Assembly: GCF_033807715.1 (NCBI RefSeq)
Contig: NC_084591.1
Span: 43,922,868-43,986,867, forward strand
Reading direction: 5' to 3'
Source: Cololabis saira
Taxonomy: Eukaryota; Chordata; Actinopteri; Beloniformes; Belonidae
DNA: 64,000 nucleotides
Shown: positions 21,041-32,488 of the stretch, in pieces
Layout of the letters: the number at the start of each line of letters is the position of its first letter
Numbering within the stretch: the first letter of the stretch is position 1
Position numbers and translations under genes: made by a program
The notes under the pieces: model-generated
The model's input: only the letters and a program-made list of their open reading frames with translations
Told to the model about the DNA's origin: nothing
The model's database searches: none

Positions 21041-21189
21041 ATACTGATTACCATCAGCACGATGGAAAGCACAACGAGACATCTTGATGACGGGCAACAC
21101 AGCCTGGTGCCTTTAAAAAGCAGGAAGGGGCAACATTTATCTTGATTACTCATAACAGATGCTAATAGTAGCTATGCATTTGTTGAGCC

Positions 21190-22190
21190 TAGTTGCTAAT
21201 ATTTGAGTAAATATCTTGAAGTATGTGTTAAGCATGAAATATCCCTGTCCTGTATCAGTAGAAGTGCAAAGTTAGCATTATAAAGCAAAGAAGGAAGCTT
21301 TTCTGATTCGAAGAACATTCTGAGCAAGAATGGTGCAAGCTGCTTTGCAAATTTCTTAAAGAACTCAATACCCAGACCATCTGGGCCGCAGCTTCGACCA
21401 CGGAGCATCGAGCTAATGGAATCCATGATTTCCCTCAGAGATATGCTGGCATTCAGCTCTTTACATGATTTAATATCCAGTTCTGGGACGTTTAACCCAC
21501 TTAGCCTTGGATTTGTTTAATTCCTCATAGTACTCTTTAAAGTGGTCATTATTTGATTTTGGGTCCGTAAGTGAGTTACCAGTGCAGATTTTATTTTGTG
21601 AATGGCCCTACTAGCCTGCTGTAGGCTGACGAGTGAGTAGCATATGCGGTTTATCTCTTCGCTCAAAGTAGTGCTGTCTGAGTCAGACGATATGGTGTTG
21701 TATTCATGTTTGAACTTGAGTATGTTGTGTAAAATCTGATCATCATAAGTATTTCTGAATGACACTTCAAGCGTTCAAGAGTTGTCATGATAATCATGAT
21801 AAGCAAGTTGCTTCAGCCCAAATCCTTTTTGCTTGATCGAAACAACTGAAATATGTTTTATTTCTGAATGTGAATAACTAAAATAAATGTCATTCATTCT
21901 TTTGCGATTTCCTCAAATTGGCTTTATAAGCGATGACATGTCCCCGGATGACAACTTTGAATGCTTGAGTCTTAGACGTGTGGGGTGTCATTTAATAAAA
22001 ATAAAGTCCTTGTTTTTGTCAGACAAGTTATTATAAAAGGCCTCATCAGTGAGCAATGATGAATGTAGTCGCCACGAGAAAGTTGGTTTGGGTCTTTTGA
22101 GATCGAGAACAATACAGGTTGGGGCCTGATCAGAAATGACAATATTATGGTAATTGAAGCTTGTTTGCATCTACTAGAAAAAAGTCAATT
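21190..22190 (-). pseudogene. Degraded Tx1/L1-type LINE ORF2 fragment
   Basis: On the minus strand an endonuclease end (SDQAPTCIVLDLKRPKPTFSW, 22170-21988), a helical linker (21765-21517) and the start of the RT domain (GPDGLGIEFFKKFAKQLAPFLL, 21426-21196) appear in the right order, separated by frameshifts and stops. The arrangement matches the intact ORF2 at 23429-27250, but the sequence is clearly diverged. It is an old relic. Confidence 0.75.
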
Positions 22191-22354
22191 CACGAGTAAG
22201 ATATGTGTACGTTGGAGAAGGAGTACTCTCTTTCAGCAGGGTGTTGAATCCCCCTTAAGTAAAAGTCAAGGAAAAAAAATGTTTATCCAATTAAATACAT
22301 TTTTAAATAAATACAATATTTTGGAGAATATTGTATTTTTGGAGAAATATCATG

Positions 22355-22500
22355 GATTCACAGAAGCTTTCAATCCTGGTGCTACTGGATCTAAGCGCTG
22401 CTTTTGAGACAGTAGATCAGCACATTTTATTAAACAGACCTAGTCTGGTGGCGTCTCTGTCACTGTTTTAGAATGGTGTTTTAATGGTTTTACTCCTATC
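22355..22500 (+). pseudogene. L2/CR1-type reverse-transcriptase scrap
   Basis: Translation gives LDLSAAFETVDQHILLNR, the first catalytic-Asp motif of L2/CR1-type RT, followed by stops. A fragment of about 50 codons. Confidence 0.65.
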
Positions 22501-22820
22501 TCACTGATGCAAATGCTCTCCATGGCAAGTCTTTACCATTTAGGTTTGGTTCGTCAGCAGGAGACAGACGGACCGAGAAGGAGCGGGTTCTGGACCCAAC
22601 ACTGACCTGCAGACCGGCAGCGTCCGCTTTAGTCCTGCTGCTGGATCCGGAGTCCTGGCTCGGATCCAGGTCCATCTCCGAGTCCTGTTTCTGGTTCTGA
22701 TCCCGGTCCTGGATCTGATCCTGGTTCTGGTTCTGATCCCGGTCCATCTCCAAGTCCTGGTTCTGGTTCTGGTTCTGATCCCCGTCCATCACCCTGGCTC
22801 GGATCCCGGTCTGTCTGCAA
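22496..22820 (-). other. Low-complexity ORF (D/N/Q-rich), unrecognised
   Basis: A minus-strand frame encodes repeats of DQNQNQ and MD-rich units, then KADAAGLQVSVGSRTRSF and SPADEPNLNGKDLPW. The DNA is an 18-24-bp degenerate tandem repeat of ggttctggttctgatccc. A possible donor (CAG then GTCAGT) lies near 22605. It may be a host or element exon, or only a repeat with an open frame. No function is proposed. Confidence 0.3.
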
Positions 22821-22914
22821 ACCCCGGCTGTAAGAATATCAAAATATATAGAAAAGAATAATAATAATATAAAATATCAAAACTATCAAATTATGCTACC
22901 CCTGAAATATTGAT

Positions 22915-23078
22915 ATAAAATGGATAAATTGAGGTATATTGATTTAAAATGGATAACTTGAGGTATATTGATTTAAAATTGATAAATTGGGGTATATTGA
23001 TTTAAAATGGATAACTTGAGGTATATTGATTTAAAATTGATAAATTGAGGTATATTGATTTAAAATGGCTACATTGAG
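22915..23078. repeat. 29-bp minisatellite
   Basis: Five to six units of the type atggataacttgaggtatattgatttaaa follow each other. Related sequence reappears at 29645-29695 on the other side of the LINE, showing the LINE inserted into this repeat neighbourhood. Confidence 0.8.
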
Positions 23079-23250
23079 GCGTCAGTCTGCTACATTCATC
23101 CTGCAGTGGCAGTGAGGTGATTAGTATCTTACCTGAATGCATTAAGTGACGGGAGCATTATTTTTTTTTTTTTTTTATTGATCTTTTTATAAGAAACAAC
23201 ATACACTTAAAACATGGAAACGTGTAGTCAAACAGACGCATTATACATTG

Positions 23251-23283
<33 letters not shown>

Positions 23284-23428
23284 CACACAAAACCTAACAA
23301 AGGAACAGAGTCTCTGTAGCGTTAAAAAATAAATAAACAGATGAGCAAGAAATGAAACTGGAAATAAATAAAACATTAAAAAAAACAAATTAAGGAGATG
23401 AAAAGAAAATTAAGGGAGGGGGGGGGGG

Positions 23429-26400
23429 TCAGTCGGTGGGTAGAGTCTTCAACGCGGTGAAGTGGTCTATGAACGATTGCCATTTGCGAATGAATTTAGC
23501 TGAGTTGCCTTTTACAGAGTATCTCACCTTCTCCAATTTAAGGAAAAACATAACATCACTAAGCCAAATAGAAATAGACGGGGACCTGGGGGATTTCCAT
23601 AAAAGTAAGATACGACGTCTTGCTAAAAGGGATGTGAAAGCCAATACTTCTGACTGTGTGTGGCTGATATGTGAGGAGTCAACAGAGAGTCCGAATATTG
23701 CTAAGAGAGGGGCCATAACAACTTTTTTACCCAGAACTTTAGACATGATCACAGAATAATCACTCCAAAATTTCTGTAACCTAGGACAGGAGAAAAACAT
23801 ATGACTTAAATTGCAGGGAGAACCCTGGCATCTGTCGCATAAGTCTGCAACATTCGGATATATTTCCGATAATCGGGATTTTGATAGGTGGGCTCTATGC
23901 AGCACCTTAAATTGAATAAGTTCTAGTCTAGCGCAAGGCGTGCTAGATCGTATGCTACGGATAGCTTTATCCCACAGCTCCCCTGTGAAGTCAAGGCCCA
24001 ACTCTCGTCCCCAACCCTCCCGAGCTTTATCTACAGAATGATCATCAAATGTCATACACAGTGCATATATCTTAGATATCAGAGACTTTTGACTGAGTTT
24101 CATAGTTAGAAGATCATCCCACGGTTGGTTCGCAGGAAGGGAAGGGAAGCATGGAAACAAAGCAGAGGCGCAGTGTCGAAGCTGGAAGTAGCGAAACAAA
24201 TGGGAGGCAGGCAAATTGAACTTTGACCTCAGATCTGAGAATGTGGAAAAGATACCATCCTTATATAGATCCCTGAAGTGCTTAATGCCCCGGTTGTACC
24301 AAATCATAAAAGTGGTGTCTATTAGTGATGGAGGGAACAGATGATTCTTAGTAACAGGTGTATACATGGATGGAGAAGCAAATTTAAAGTGGCGCCTAAA
24401 CTGTGACCAAATCTTAAGGGAGGAAAGCACCACAGGGCTATTTGTAAACTTAGAGGGATTCAATGGTAAAGAGGAGGAGAGTAGGGCCGTTACGGAGGAT
24501 GAAGAGAGTGACTGAGCCTCCAATCTGCACCATAATAACTCAGGAGACTGAAGCCAATAAATTAGTTTGTGAATATGCGCTGACCAATAGTAAAGCATAA
24601 AGTTTGGTAGTGCTAGACCCCCATTAAATTTAAATTTTTGGAGAAGCGAATACCTCACTCTGGGTGTCTTACCGGCCCATAAAAAGTTGGAAACAATTTG
24701 GTCAAGTGATTTAAAAAAAGATTTTGGTAAAAATAAAGGAGTGCATTGGAACAAAAAAAGAAATTTAGGCAATACAGTCATTTTCACTGTGTTAATTCTT
24801 CCTATCAGCGACAGTGGTAGGGAGTTCCACCTCTGTAAGTCCGCCTTCACTTGAGTTACCAGTGAGGAAAAATTAGCGGTGAAAAGAGAGGGCAGAGTGC
24901 GGGTCACATTAATCCCTAAGTATCTGAAGCCCAACGGGCTGAGTTTAAAGGGGATATCAGATTGTTTGAGTTGTAAAGCAGAGGAGTTTATGGGGAAGCA
25001 TTCACACTTGTTAAGATTGACCTTATAGCCGGAGAAGGATCCATAATTCTTCAACAGAGATAATATTGGTGCAATGCTGGTTAAAGGGTCAGATACATAT
25101 AAAAGGAGGTCGTCTGCATAAAGTGACAATTTGAGTTCCACATTGGACCTAGAGACTCCGCGAAATAGAGGAAGAGTTCTTAGAGCAATTGAAAGTGGTT
25201 CGACGGATAGAGCGAATAGCAAAGGGGAGAGAGGGCAGCCCTGTCTCGTGCCACGTGATAATGTAAAATAAGTGGAGTAGTTGTCATTGGTGTGAATGCT
25301 GGCCTGAGGGGAAGTGTAAAGAAGTCTAATCCACGATATAAACCTGTGTCCAAATCCGAATTTATGAAGTGTTGCAAAAAGATAGTTAAATTCGACACGA
25401 TCAAACGCTTTTTCAGCATCAATTGCGATAACAACTTCAGGGAGTGGAGAAGAATCTTTAGAGAGAATCACATTAAGAAGTGTACGAACATTATAAAAGA
25501 GCTGGCGTCCCTTGATGAAACCATTCTGCTCCTCAGATATGATGCTAGGAAGGATCTTATCAAGACGAATTGCTAGTGCTTTGGCTAAAATTTTGACATC
25601 CACATTCAGTAAAGACAAGGGCCTGTAAGAAGTGCATGATTCAGGGTCCTTGTCCTTCTTCAAAAGGAGGGCAATGGACGCCTGCATTAAAGAGGGAGGC
25701 AATGAGCCATGATCAAGGGACTCATTGTACATTGAAAGTAAAAGGGGGGCTAATTTGTCTTTGAATTTTTTGAAAAACTCAGCTCCGAACCCATCGGGAC
25801 CAGGGGCCTTGTTGCTTTGCGTAGCTTCAATGGCGGCAGCAATTTCTTGCAAGCTGAAAGGGGCATCGAGGCCATTAGCCACATCCAAATTAATAGTAGG
25901 GACAGTGATATTATCAAGAAAGGAGGTCATTTCTGCTGTGTCAAGTGGAGATTCTGACTCATAGAGAGAGGAGTAGTATGACTTAAAAATTGTGTTGATG
26001 GCGATTGGATCGGTGGTAAGTGTGCCATTAGAATCTCTAATGCTGGGAATCAGTCTCGATGTTGCTTGCCTTTTTAATTGGTGAGCCAATAACCTGCTTG
26101 GTTTATCGCCGTGTTCATAATAGTTGGCATGAGCGCGTAATAGGAGCCGTTCAGAATCGGCTGTCGCTATAAGATCGAATTTTGACTGCAAATCAAGCCG
26201 TTGTTTCAGTAAACTCGGACTTGGGTTAACTGAGTTTAGTCTGTCTGTGTCCTGAATTTTAGATGTGAGCTCCTGTAATTTAGCCCTGCGGATTTTACTG
26301 GCGTATGCTGAATAAGAGATAATCTGTCCTCGCAAATATGCTTTGAGTGATTCCCATACTAGCGAAAGACTGGTAGAGTCTGTTTTGTTTAATGCAATGA

Positions 26401-27250
26401 AATCATCTATTGAAGCAGATATAGAAACATTAAATGCATCGTCGGATAAAAGCAATGGATTAAACCTCCAGGGAGAAGAAAAACGGGGGCGCTCAGACCA
26501 TGTTATATTCAAAGTTAGAGGGGCGTGATCCGAAATAACAATTGGGTGGTATACGACAGAAGTAACTTTGGGGAGAAGAGAGCCATCAACAAAAAAATAG
26601 TCAATACGTGAATATGACTGATGTACTTGAGAAAAAAAAGAGAATTCCTTATCTCCAGGATGTGAGAACCTCCACGGATCAACAAGCCCGTTTTTGACTG
26701 TAAAATCGGTAATAGATTTTGACATAGAGGATTGAGTCAAAGTACGAGGATTCGAACGGTCCAAAGAAGGATTAATAACACAATTCAGATCACCGCCCAG
26801 TATTATAATATGCGTATTTAAGAAAGGGAGGTTGCCAAACAGCCTATCCGTAAAATTGGGGTCATCAAAATTAGGGGCATATATATTCACCAACAATACA
26901 GGGTTACAGTATAGAGTGCCCGCAACAATAAGATATCTACCATTCTTATCAGATATTGTCCTGGAGACGGAGAAATTGACTCTTTTGTTGATCAAAATTG
27001 CTACTCCTCTAGACCTAGAATCAAAATTTGAATGAAAAATATCACCCACCCAAGCTCGTTTGAGTCTGAAATGATCTTTATTTCGCAAATGAGTTTCCTG
27101 AAGGAAAGCTATGTCAGTGTCCAAGCGTTTCAAATGTGAAAAAATCTTTGATCGCTTAATTGGATTATTCACACCTTTAACATTCCAGCTAGTGAATGTA
27201 ATATTTGATCCAGTATCAGGCTTGTGCAGATTACGATCGCTCATAGGCAT
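23429..27250 (-). CDS. LINE ORF2: endonuclease-reverse transcriptase
   Basis: The 1273-residue protein starts at an ATG. Residues about 17-250 form an apurinic-type endonuclease: SWNVKG (21-26), QETH (51-54), GGDLN (153-157), SRIDYFF (214-220) and SDHAPL (240-245). Residues about 480-800 are the RT: DAEKAFD (611-617), TRQGCPLSP (668-676) and YADD (about 711-714). A Cys/His cluster (CDRC...H....C, about residue 1125) sits in the C-terminal region, as in L1/Tx1 proteins. It would nick target DNA and reverse-transcribe the LINE RNA in place. All catalytic motifs look intact and there is no internal stop. Confidence 0.95.
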   Translation of the reverse strand: MPMSDRNLHKPDTGSNITFTSWNVKGVNNPIKRSKIFSHLKRLDTDIAFLQETHLRNKDHFRLKRAWVGDIFHSNFDSRSRGVAILINKRVNFSVSRTISDKNGRYLIVAGTLYCNPVLLVNIYAPNFDDPNFTDRLFGNLPFLNTHIIILGGDLNCVINPSLDRSNPRTLTQSSMSKSITDFTVKNGLVDPWRFSHPGDKEFSFFSQVHQSYSRIDYFFVDGSLLPKVTSVVYHPIVISDHAPLTLNITWSERPRFSSPWRFNPLLLSDDAFNVSISASIDDFIALNKTDSTSLSLVWESLKAYLRGQIISYSAYASKIRRAKLQELTSKIQDTDRLNSVNPSPSLLKQRLDLQSKFDLIATADSERLLLRAHANYYEHGDKPSRLLAHQLKRQATSRLIPSIRDSNGTLTTDPIAINTIFKSYYSSLYESESPLDTAEMTSFLDNITVPTINLDVANGLDAPFSLQEIAAAIEATQSNKAPGPDGFGAEFFKKFKDKLAPLLLSMYNESLDHGSLPPSLMQASIALLLKKDKDPESCTSYRPLSLLNVDVKILAKALAIRLDKILPSIISEEQNGFIKGRQLFYNVRTLLNVILSKDSSPLPEVVIAIDAEKAFDRVEFNYLFATLHKFGFGHRFISWIRLLYTSPQASIHTNDNYSTYFTLSRGTRQGCPLSPLLFALSVEPLSIALRTLPLFRGVSRSNVELKLSLYADDLLLYVSDPLTSIAPILSLLKNYGSFSGYKVNLNKCECFPINSSALQLKQSDIPFKLSPLGFRYLGINVTRTLPSLFTANFSSLVTQVKADLQRWNSLPLSLIGRINTVKMTVLPKFLFLFQCTPLFLPKSFFKSLDQIVSNFLWAGKTPRVRYSLLQKFKFNGGLALPNFMLYYWSAHIHKLIYWLQSPELLWCRLEAQSLSSSSVTALLSSSLPLNPSKFTNSPVVLSSLKIWSQFRRHFKFASPSMYTPVTKNHLFPPSLIDTTFMIWYNRGIKHFRDLYKDGIFSTFSDLRSKFNLPASHLFRYFQLRHCASALFPCFPSLPANQPWDDLLTMKLSQKSLISKIYALCMTFDDHSVDKAREGWGRELGLDFTGELWDKAIRSIRSSTPCARLELIQFKVLHRAHLSKSRLSEIYPNVADLCDRCQGSPCNLSHMFFSCPRLQKFWSDYSVIMSKVLGKKVVMAPLLAIFGLSVDSSHISHTQSEVLAFTSLLARRRILLLWKSPRSPSISIWLSDVMFFLKLEKVRYSVKGNSAKFIRKWQSFIDHFTALKTLPTD

Positions 27251-27566
27251 TCTCTGAGAGAGAATAAGACCGACTCACCCACCACCAGAGGAGATATAAG
27301 GAAAAAAGGTAAAAGGGAAAACCAAAACAAACAAAACTCAGGAGTATATACATACCTACAGAGACAAAAAGCCAACATCCCATAACCCCCGCCCACCCAC
27401 CCAACGCACATTAGATGATCCCATCCCCAAACGATGGAAACAGCCGTGCTGGCTTCAAAGGAAGCCATTCTCGAAAGGAGATGCTTTCGACTGTAAAGCT
27501 AGATACAAAAACGAAAACAAAATTAGCTCCTGCAGAGTTAAAACCTTAAAAAAAAAATAAAATATG

Positions 27567-27882
27567 AGGCATATGAAACCAACAATCTGAGCCATTCTGA
27601 CGAACGCTGTCTTGTCAGGGTAACAACAAACGTTAATTAAATTAAGGAGATCTTTGGCCTATAGAACAATGATATATACATATATGTACTCGCACACCCA
27701 CACAGACACGCACACACATGCACACAATTTAAGCAAAGACAGGGGTGTGTGCATATTTTCTAATCAAGGCATCATACCAGAGAAATGATTAGGCCTTCAA
27801 TTTTAAACGGTGTTGTTCCCATTGATAGTTAGAAGAGAGAAAAAAAATAAATAAATAAAAATAAAAAATAAAAAATTAATGA

Positions 27883-27916
<34 letters not shown>

Positions 27917-28527
27917 ACGACATAAAGTCCCATTTTCTGAATTGACTCAGTCACTCAACCCGGGCCAGAGTCCCGCATGGAGGCATATGAAACCAACAAT
28001 CTGAGCCATTCTGACGATCGCTGTCTTGTCAGGGTAACAACAAACGTTAATTAAAATTAAGGAGAACTTTGGCCTATAGAACAATGATATATACATATAT
28101 GCACTCGCACACCCACACAGACACGCACACACATGCACACAATTTAAGCAAAGACAGGGGTGTGTGCATATTTTCTAATCAAGGCATCATACCAGAGAAA
28201 TGATTAGGCCTTCAATTTTAAACGGTGTTGTTCCCATTGATAGTTAGAAGAGAGAAAAAAAAAAAAAAAAAAAAAAAAATTAATGAATTAAAAAAAAAAA
28301 AAAAAAAAAATAATAATAATTAAAAAAAAAAAAAAAAAAATTAATTAAAAAAAAAAATTACGACATAAAGTCCCATTTTCTGAATTGACTCAGTCACTCA
28401 ACCCGGGCCAGAGTCCCGCATGAAGGCATATGAAACCAACAATCTGAGCCATTCTGACGATCGCTGTCTTGTCAGGGTAACAACAAACGTTAATTAAACG
28501 TTTAATTAAACAAAAAAAAATTAATAA

Positions 28528-28565
<38 letters not shown>

Positions 28566-28680
28566 AAAAAAGAAAAAAAATTAAAAAAATTAAAAAAAAA
28601 ATTAAAAAAATTACGACATAAAGTCCCATTTTCTGAATTGACTCAGTCACTCACCCCGGGCCAGAGTCCCGCATGGACAG
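27567..28680 (-). repeat. Inter-ORF tandem blocks with homopolymer A/T tracts
   Basis: A block starting ggcatatgaaaccaacaatc recurs at about 27568, 27981 and 28425, and a block starting ttacgacataaagtcccatt recurs at about 27915, 28356 and 28612. Long A-runs (plus strand) separate them. The result is about two and a half tandem copies of a unit of about 415 bp between ORF1 and ORF2. Confidence 0.85.
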
Positions 28681-28706
28681 CAAGCTGGATAAATCGTCCC
28701 AGAAAA

Positions 28707-29450
28707 TTAGCTGGTAGTCACTTTTTTTATTTTCCTGATGAATGCCAGGGCTTCATCTGGCGACGTGAAGTCACGCTGCTGGCCATCATGGGTTACGCGC
28801 AGCCGGGCTGGATACAGCAATCCATACCGGACTCCTTCAATCTCCCGCAGCTGACGGCGCACGTCATTAAAGGCAGCGCGCGCCCGCGCTGTCTTGGCTG
28901 TGTGATCCGGGAACACGGAGATGCTCATACCCCGGACTTTTATCCGCTGCCGCTCTCTCGCCTTTCTCAGGATGTCAGCGCAGTCGGTGTAATAATGGAG
29001 CCTTGCCACTATTGCGCGGGGCCGCTCCCCGGTCTTCGGTCTCGGCATGAGGGTGCGGTGGGCTCGGTCCACCACCGGCTCTGCGTCGAGGGAGAAGGCT
29101 TCCGCCAGGAGCCTGGAAACGCCGGCTGCAGATGAAGAGTCAGGATCCTCCTCCGGGACGCCAATAATCCGTAGGTTCTGCCGACGGGACCTTGACTCCA
29201 AATCCTCCGTTAAATCCGTTAAATTCTCGTTCAGTGCTTGCTGAAGCTCTGACCTAAATACAGCCGCAACATCATTGCGAAGAGCGGAGAGAAGTTCGGT
29301 TTTAAGCCGGCTGAACTCCGCAGCTGGAACCTGCGCAGCGCAGGTGCTCTCCGGAGGAGGGGAATCACCGCGGGGCGAGGAGACAGCATGAGCAGCAGGC
29401 CGCGGGTTAGCTGGAGGGTTATTCCCCGCTTTGACGGACTTTGGAGGCAT
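28707..29450 (-). CDS. LINE ORF1: L1-like RNA-binding protein
   Basis: The 247-residue protein begins at the ATG of MPPKSVK (a longer frame has no upstream ATG). A Pro/Ala-rich N-terminus (1-55) is followed by a helical, coiled-coil-like stretch (about 60-105) and then LESRSRRQNLRIIGVPE, which opens an L1 ORF1p RRM-like domain, and a C-terminal part with RAIVARLHYYTD and ARLRVTHDGQQRDFTSPDEALAF. Such proteins coat LINE RNA and act as chaperones in the ribonucleoprotein. It lies 1456 bp upstream of ORF2 on the same strand. Confidence 0.88.
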   Translation of the reverse strand: MPPKSVKAGNNPPANPRPAAHAVSSPRGDSPPPESTCAAQVPAAEFSRLKTELLSALRNDVAAVFRSELQQALNENLTDLTEDLESRSRRQNLRIIGVPEEDPDSSSAAGVSRLLAEAFSLDAEPVVDRAHRTLMPRPKTGERPRAIVARLHYYTDCADILRKARERQRIKVRGMSISVFPDHTAKTARARAAFNDVRRQLREIEGVRYGLLYPARLRVTHDGQQRDFTSPDEALAFIRKIKKVTTS

Positions 29451-29627
29451 TTCCGTGGTAAGTCGTCGAAGTAACCGCGTTGAAAATAGGTTAGTTAAAA
29501 CCAAAGCCGTGGGAGTGATACAAAAAGTGCCAATAAATGCTGAATTAAAATTAACTCTGCAGGAGCTCCGCTAATTACGTCTCACCCCATGTAAAGCTAA
29601 GCCGGAAGCCCGACGGGAGCATTATTT

Positions 29628-31529
29628 GATAGGATGTTACTGGACTATCAAATTATGCTACCCCTGAAATATTGATTTAAAATGGATAATATGGGATGTT
29701 GAGTATTTGATCCTTCAAAATACACGACCCATGACATGAATTGCATTACACTTTGTGAACATTATACGATAAAGAGAGAAAAAAAACAATTCTACCGCTT
29801 TATTTGATATTCATTCAGTCATTCCCCTTTAATTAACCAGGCAGGTCATTAAGAACATTCTTATTTACAATGACGGCCTGGCAAGAGACAAGGATCACTT
29901 GGGGGAAAAGGAAGTGGTTTAGGGAGTAAAACACAGTAACATTGTAGCTCTGCAAAGGTATAAAACCATTAAGTTGCATTCTTCGTACACTTTAGTATGG
30001 ACAGTTTTCTTGGTTGGAATACAGTTTAAACATACATTCACTAAATATTTCAATGTAAAATCAATAGGCTAATAGAATCACAATAAACATAAAATAGGTG
30101 GTTATGAATAAACGTAGGCTATTAAAAATGATCAATTCTATATTTATATTATCTACAACTCTAATTATTATCTGTAGATGACCTTTAATATGACTATTTC
30201 TGTAAATGTGTTTTTGTGTTTGTTTTCTTATTGGCGTTGTTTGGAGCCAGGCTTTTATTTTGTTATATATTAAGATGAGTATTTAGTGCTTTTATTTTGA
30301 AGGCGTCTCGCCGAGAACTTCAGCGCTCCGGTATTTAACGGTTAAAGTTTTAACGGTTGTAGAAACGTTTTCTGTAAGACTAAACTAGTGTCGGGAGAGC
30401 TAAAGTGCTAAAGTGCTAAAGTGCTAAAGTGGAGCCTAACCGACACAAAAAGCAGATGGCTGATAAGAGGCACAAGCTCTTCCGGTGTTTGCAGTGATTT
30501 TACAATGAAGGAATAAAAACATCTGTGAACCATCAAGAGAGTCAACCGTCATCAGTCGGGGATGCTACATTATCTATATAAAACAATTATATTATTCCCT
30601 TATGCCTTTAGTCACACAACAATTACATCAATAATATAATTTCTCCCATTTATCCTCTTGTTACATGTGACGTGTTACAGCGTGTGCTGCCTGGTTGCCA
30701 TGGCAACGGTAAACTACAGCTGCTAATCAGCTGACGGAAAATTAATAACCGTTAGGAGAAAATCAATAAAACACAGAAAACATAAACAACAAAACACTCT
30801 AAAATGATATCCTACTCATATATATGTATCAGTTGAGTCAGGCAAACGTTACATCCGACTCCTATTGACAGCTGTAACATTAATTTGACCAGAACCAACT
30901 CACCGTAACCCGAGCTGCTGCGACTCGTCCCGGTTTAGAAACCAAACTAGTTTAGTTTAGTTAATACCGCTGACAAAATACACGCTAGAATGCGACAGTA
31001 CACTAAATAAAAAGATAACAATATTGACAAACTGTAGTAATGTAACATTTACCCACCTGAAAGAATGTATATAACTGCAACTGAAGAATTCAGCGCAGCC
31101 ACAGCTTATAAACCCCCGGCTGGTCTCGTGCCTTTTACACTAAAAAAAAAAAACAAGAAATGCTTAGAATTGAATGGGGTTGTCTGTAAATATGCAATAT
31201 AAGAGCTATATATAAAATAACATATTTAAGTGAGCAGGCAATTACACTGAAAAAAATAAATCTAAGCACATGTAAATATAACATATTTAAATCTGTGATA
31301 TTAACAATTAAAAATGAAGTTTGTTGCTTTACATGAATACATAGTTTTGAACTTAATCTGCATTTGTTAAAAAAAACAAGACATTGTGCATTTTTTCCTT
31401 AACAAGCAGTATTTATGTAATCCCAGTAATCTTTTCATTTACACACAAACAACAAGCAATGATCTTGTTGTATTTACTTTTCCTTTAACAGTTTTAATCT
31501 ATTGGGCAGATTGACCAACTTTAGATGAA
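29628..31529. other. Largely unique non-coding DNA
   Basis: No gene is supported. It holds LINE-like sequence at about 29825-29930 (ttaattaaccaggcaggtca), a four-copy 8-bp repeat ctaaagtg at 30401-30432, and AT-rich sequence. The block at 30290-30500 is richer in CpG than its surroundings but no promoter elements are identified. Confidence 0.4.
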
Positions 31530-31539
31530 ACATACTTTA

Positions 31540-31950
31540 TTTGTTTAAGTAGAAACCACAGTAAAAATATCTGGCTTGATCTACTTTAAAAAAATGAAGG
31601 CGACTTTTTCGCATGAGATTTTTATGTAGATCAAGAAAGGCTAGTCTTTGTATAAACTACTCAATTTTTAGTATGTACAAAATTAATTTGCAAGTAAAGT
31701 CAACTTATTTTTTTCCCTTTTTTTCTTTTTTCCCCTTTTTCCATATTTTCTTTTTTTTCTTTTTAAAGTCAAATTAATTTTTTAATGCAATTAAGTTGAC
31801 TGTACTTGCAAAATGTATTATTTACATACATAAAATTAAGTAGTTTATACAAAGACTAGTCTTTCTTGATCTACATAATAATGTCATGCAAAAAGTTGAC
31901 TTATTTTTTTAAGTAGATCAAGCAAGATATTTGTATCAGTGTATATATAT
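31540..31950. mobile_element. Long inverted-repeat (hairpin) MITE
   Basis: Left arm (about 31560-31715) and right arm (about 31780-31940) are imperfect reverse complements, for example gatcaagaaaggctagtctt against its mirror near 31855. They surround a T-rich centre. The arms repeat agtagatcaag, so the structure may be two nested fold-backs. No ORF. The superfamily is not assigned. Confidence 0.65.
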
Positions 31951-32483
31951 TAATAGCCTATGTGCCACACTACTACTGCTGCTGTTACTGCTGTTATTGC
32001 TATGTTTGTTTTATAAAGGGGAGGCATTTTCATAAGCCTTTTTGGCTTCCACCTCTCCTGCACAATGCTTCATTTGACCATTGTTTTTACTGTTTATACA
32101 GGTTCTGTTTTATGTGCAAATAAACCAAACTAAACTTAATATTATATACATATTACTTTTCATTCAAAGTAAGTTTTTACAAAGAAATGTAACTTTGTCA
32201 GAGAAAGCTAAGTGAAAGGGTAAACAGCCTGACATCTAGCAGCATCTTTTGTGCCCCAGTGCCACACATCTCCATCCTGCCTCCTCCAGCATTAGTTTAT
32301 CCCCTATTATAATCTAATCATTTAAAAAAAGCATTCTTGTTCCTCTCCTAACTGAGTTGGCACTAGCCTCGCACATCTGTATGATCCTTCAGCGAATAAT
32401 AGAGAAACATGAGTGGAAATGACAAATTAAAAGAAAATGTAAATGTTTAACTTGAAGGAAATCAATATGTAAATAAACTGAAA
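31951..32483. other. Non-coding DNA
   Basis: No gene or clear repeat edge is seen, apart from a LINE-3'-end-like phrase (gtgcaaataaaccaaactaa) near 32115. Confidence 0.35.
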
Positions 32484-32488
32484 ATATG

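Larger units (their letters stand above)
23161..29611 (-). mobile_element. Full-length Tx1/L1-type LINE
   Basis: The element is about 6.45 kb with ORF1 (28707-29450), a repeat-rich inter-ORF region, ORF2 (23429-27250) and a 3' UTR ending in a poly(A) tail (poly-T on the plus strand, 23161-23177). A direct repeat gacgggagcattattt flanks it (23148-23163 and 29612-29627; the last 3 bases overlap the T run). Both ORFs are open. Intact ORFs, poly(A) and clear target duplication indicate a recent, possibly competent copy. Confidence 0.92.

Noticed and set aside
29451..29504. 18-residue N-terminal extension of LINE ORF1
   Set aside because: The extended frame has a TTG, not an ATG; the first ATG is at 29450.
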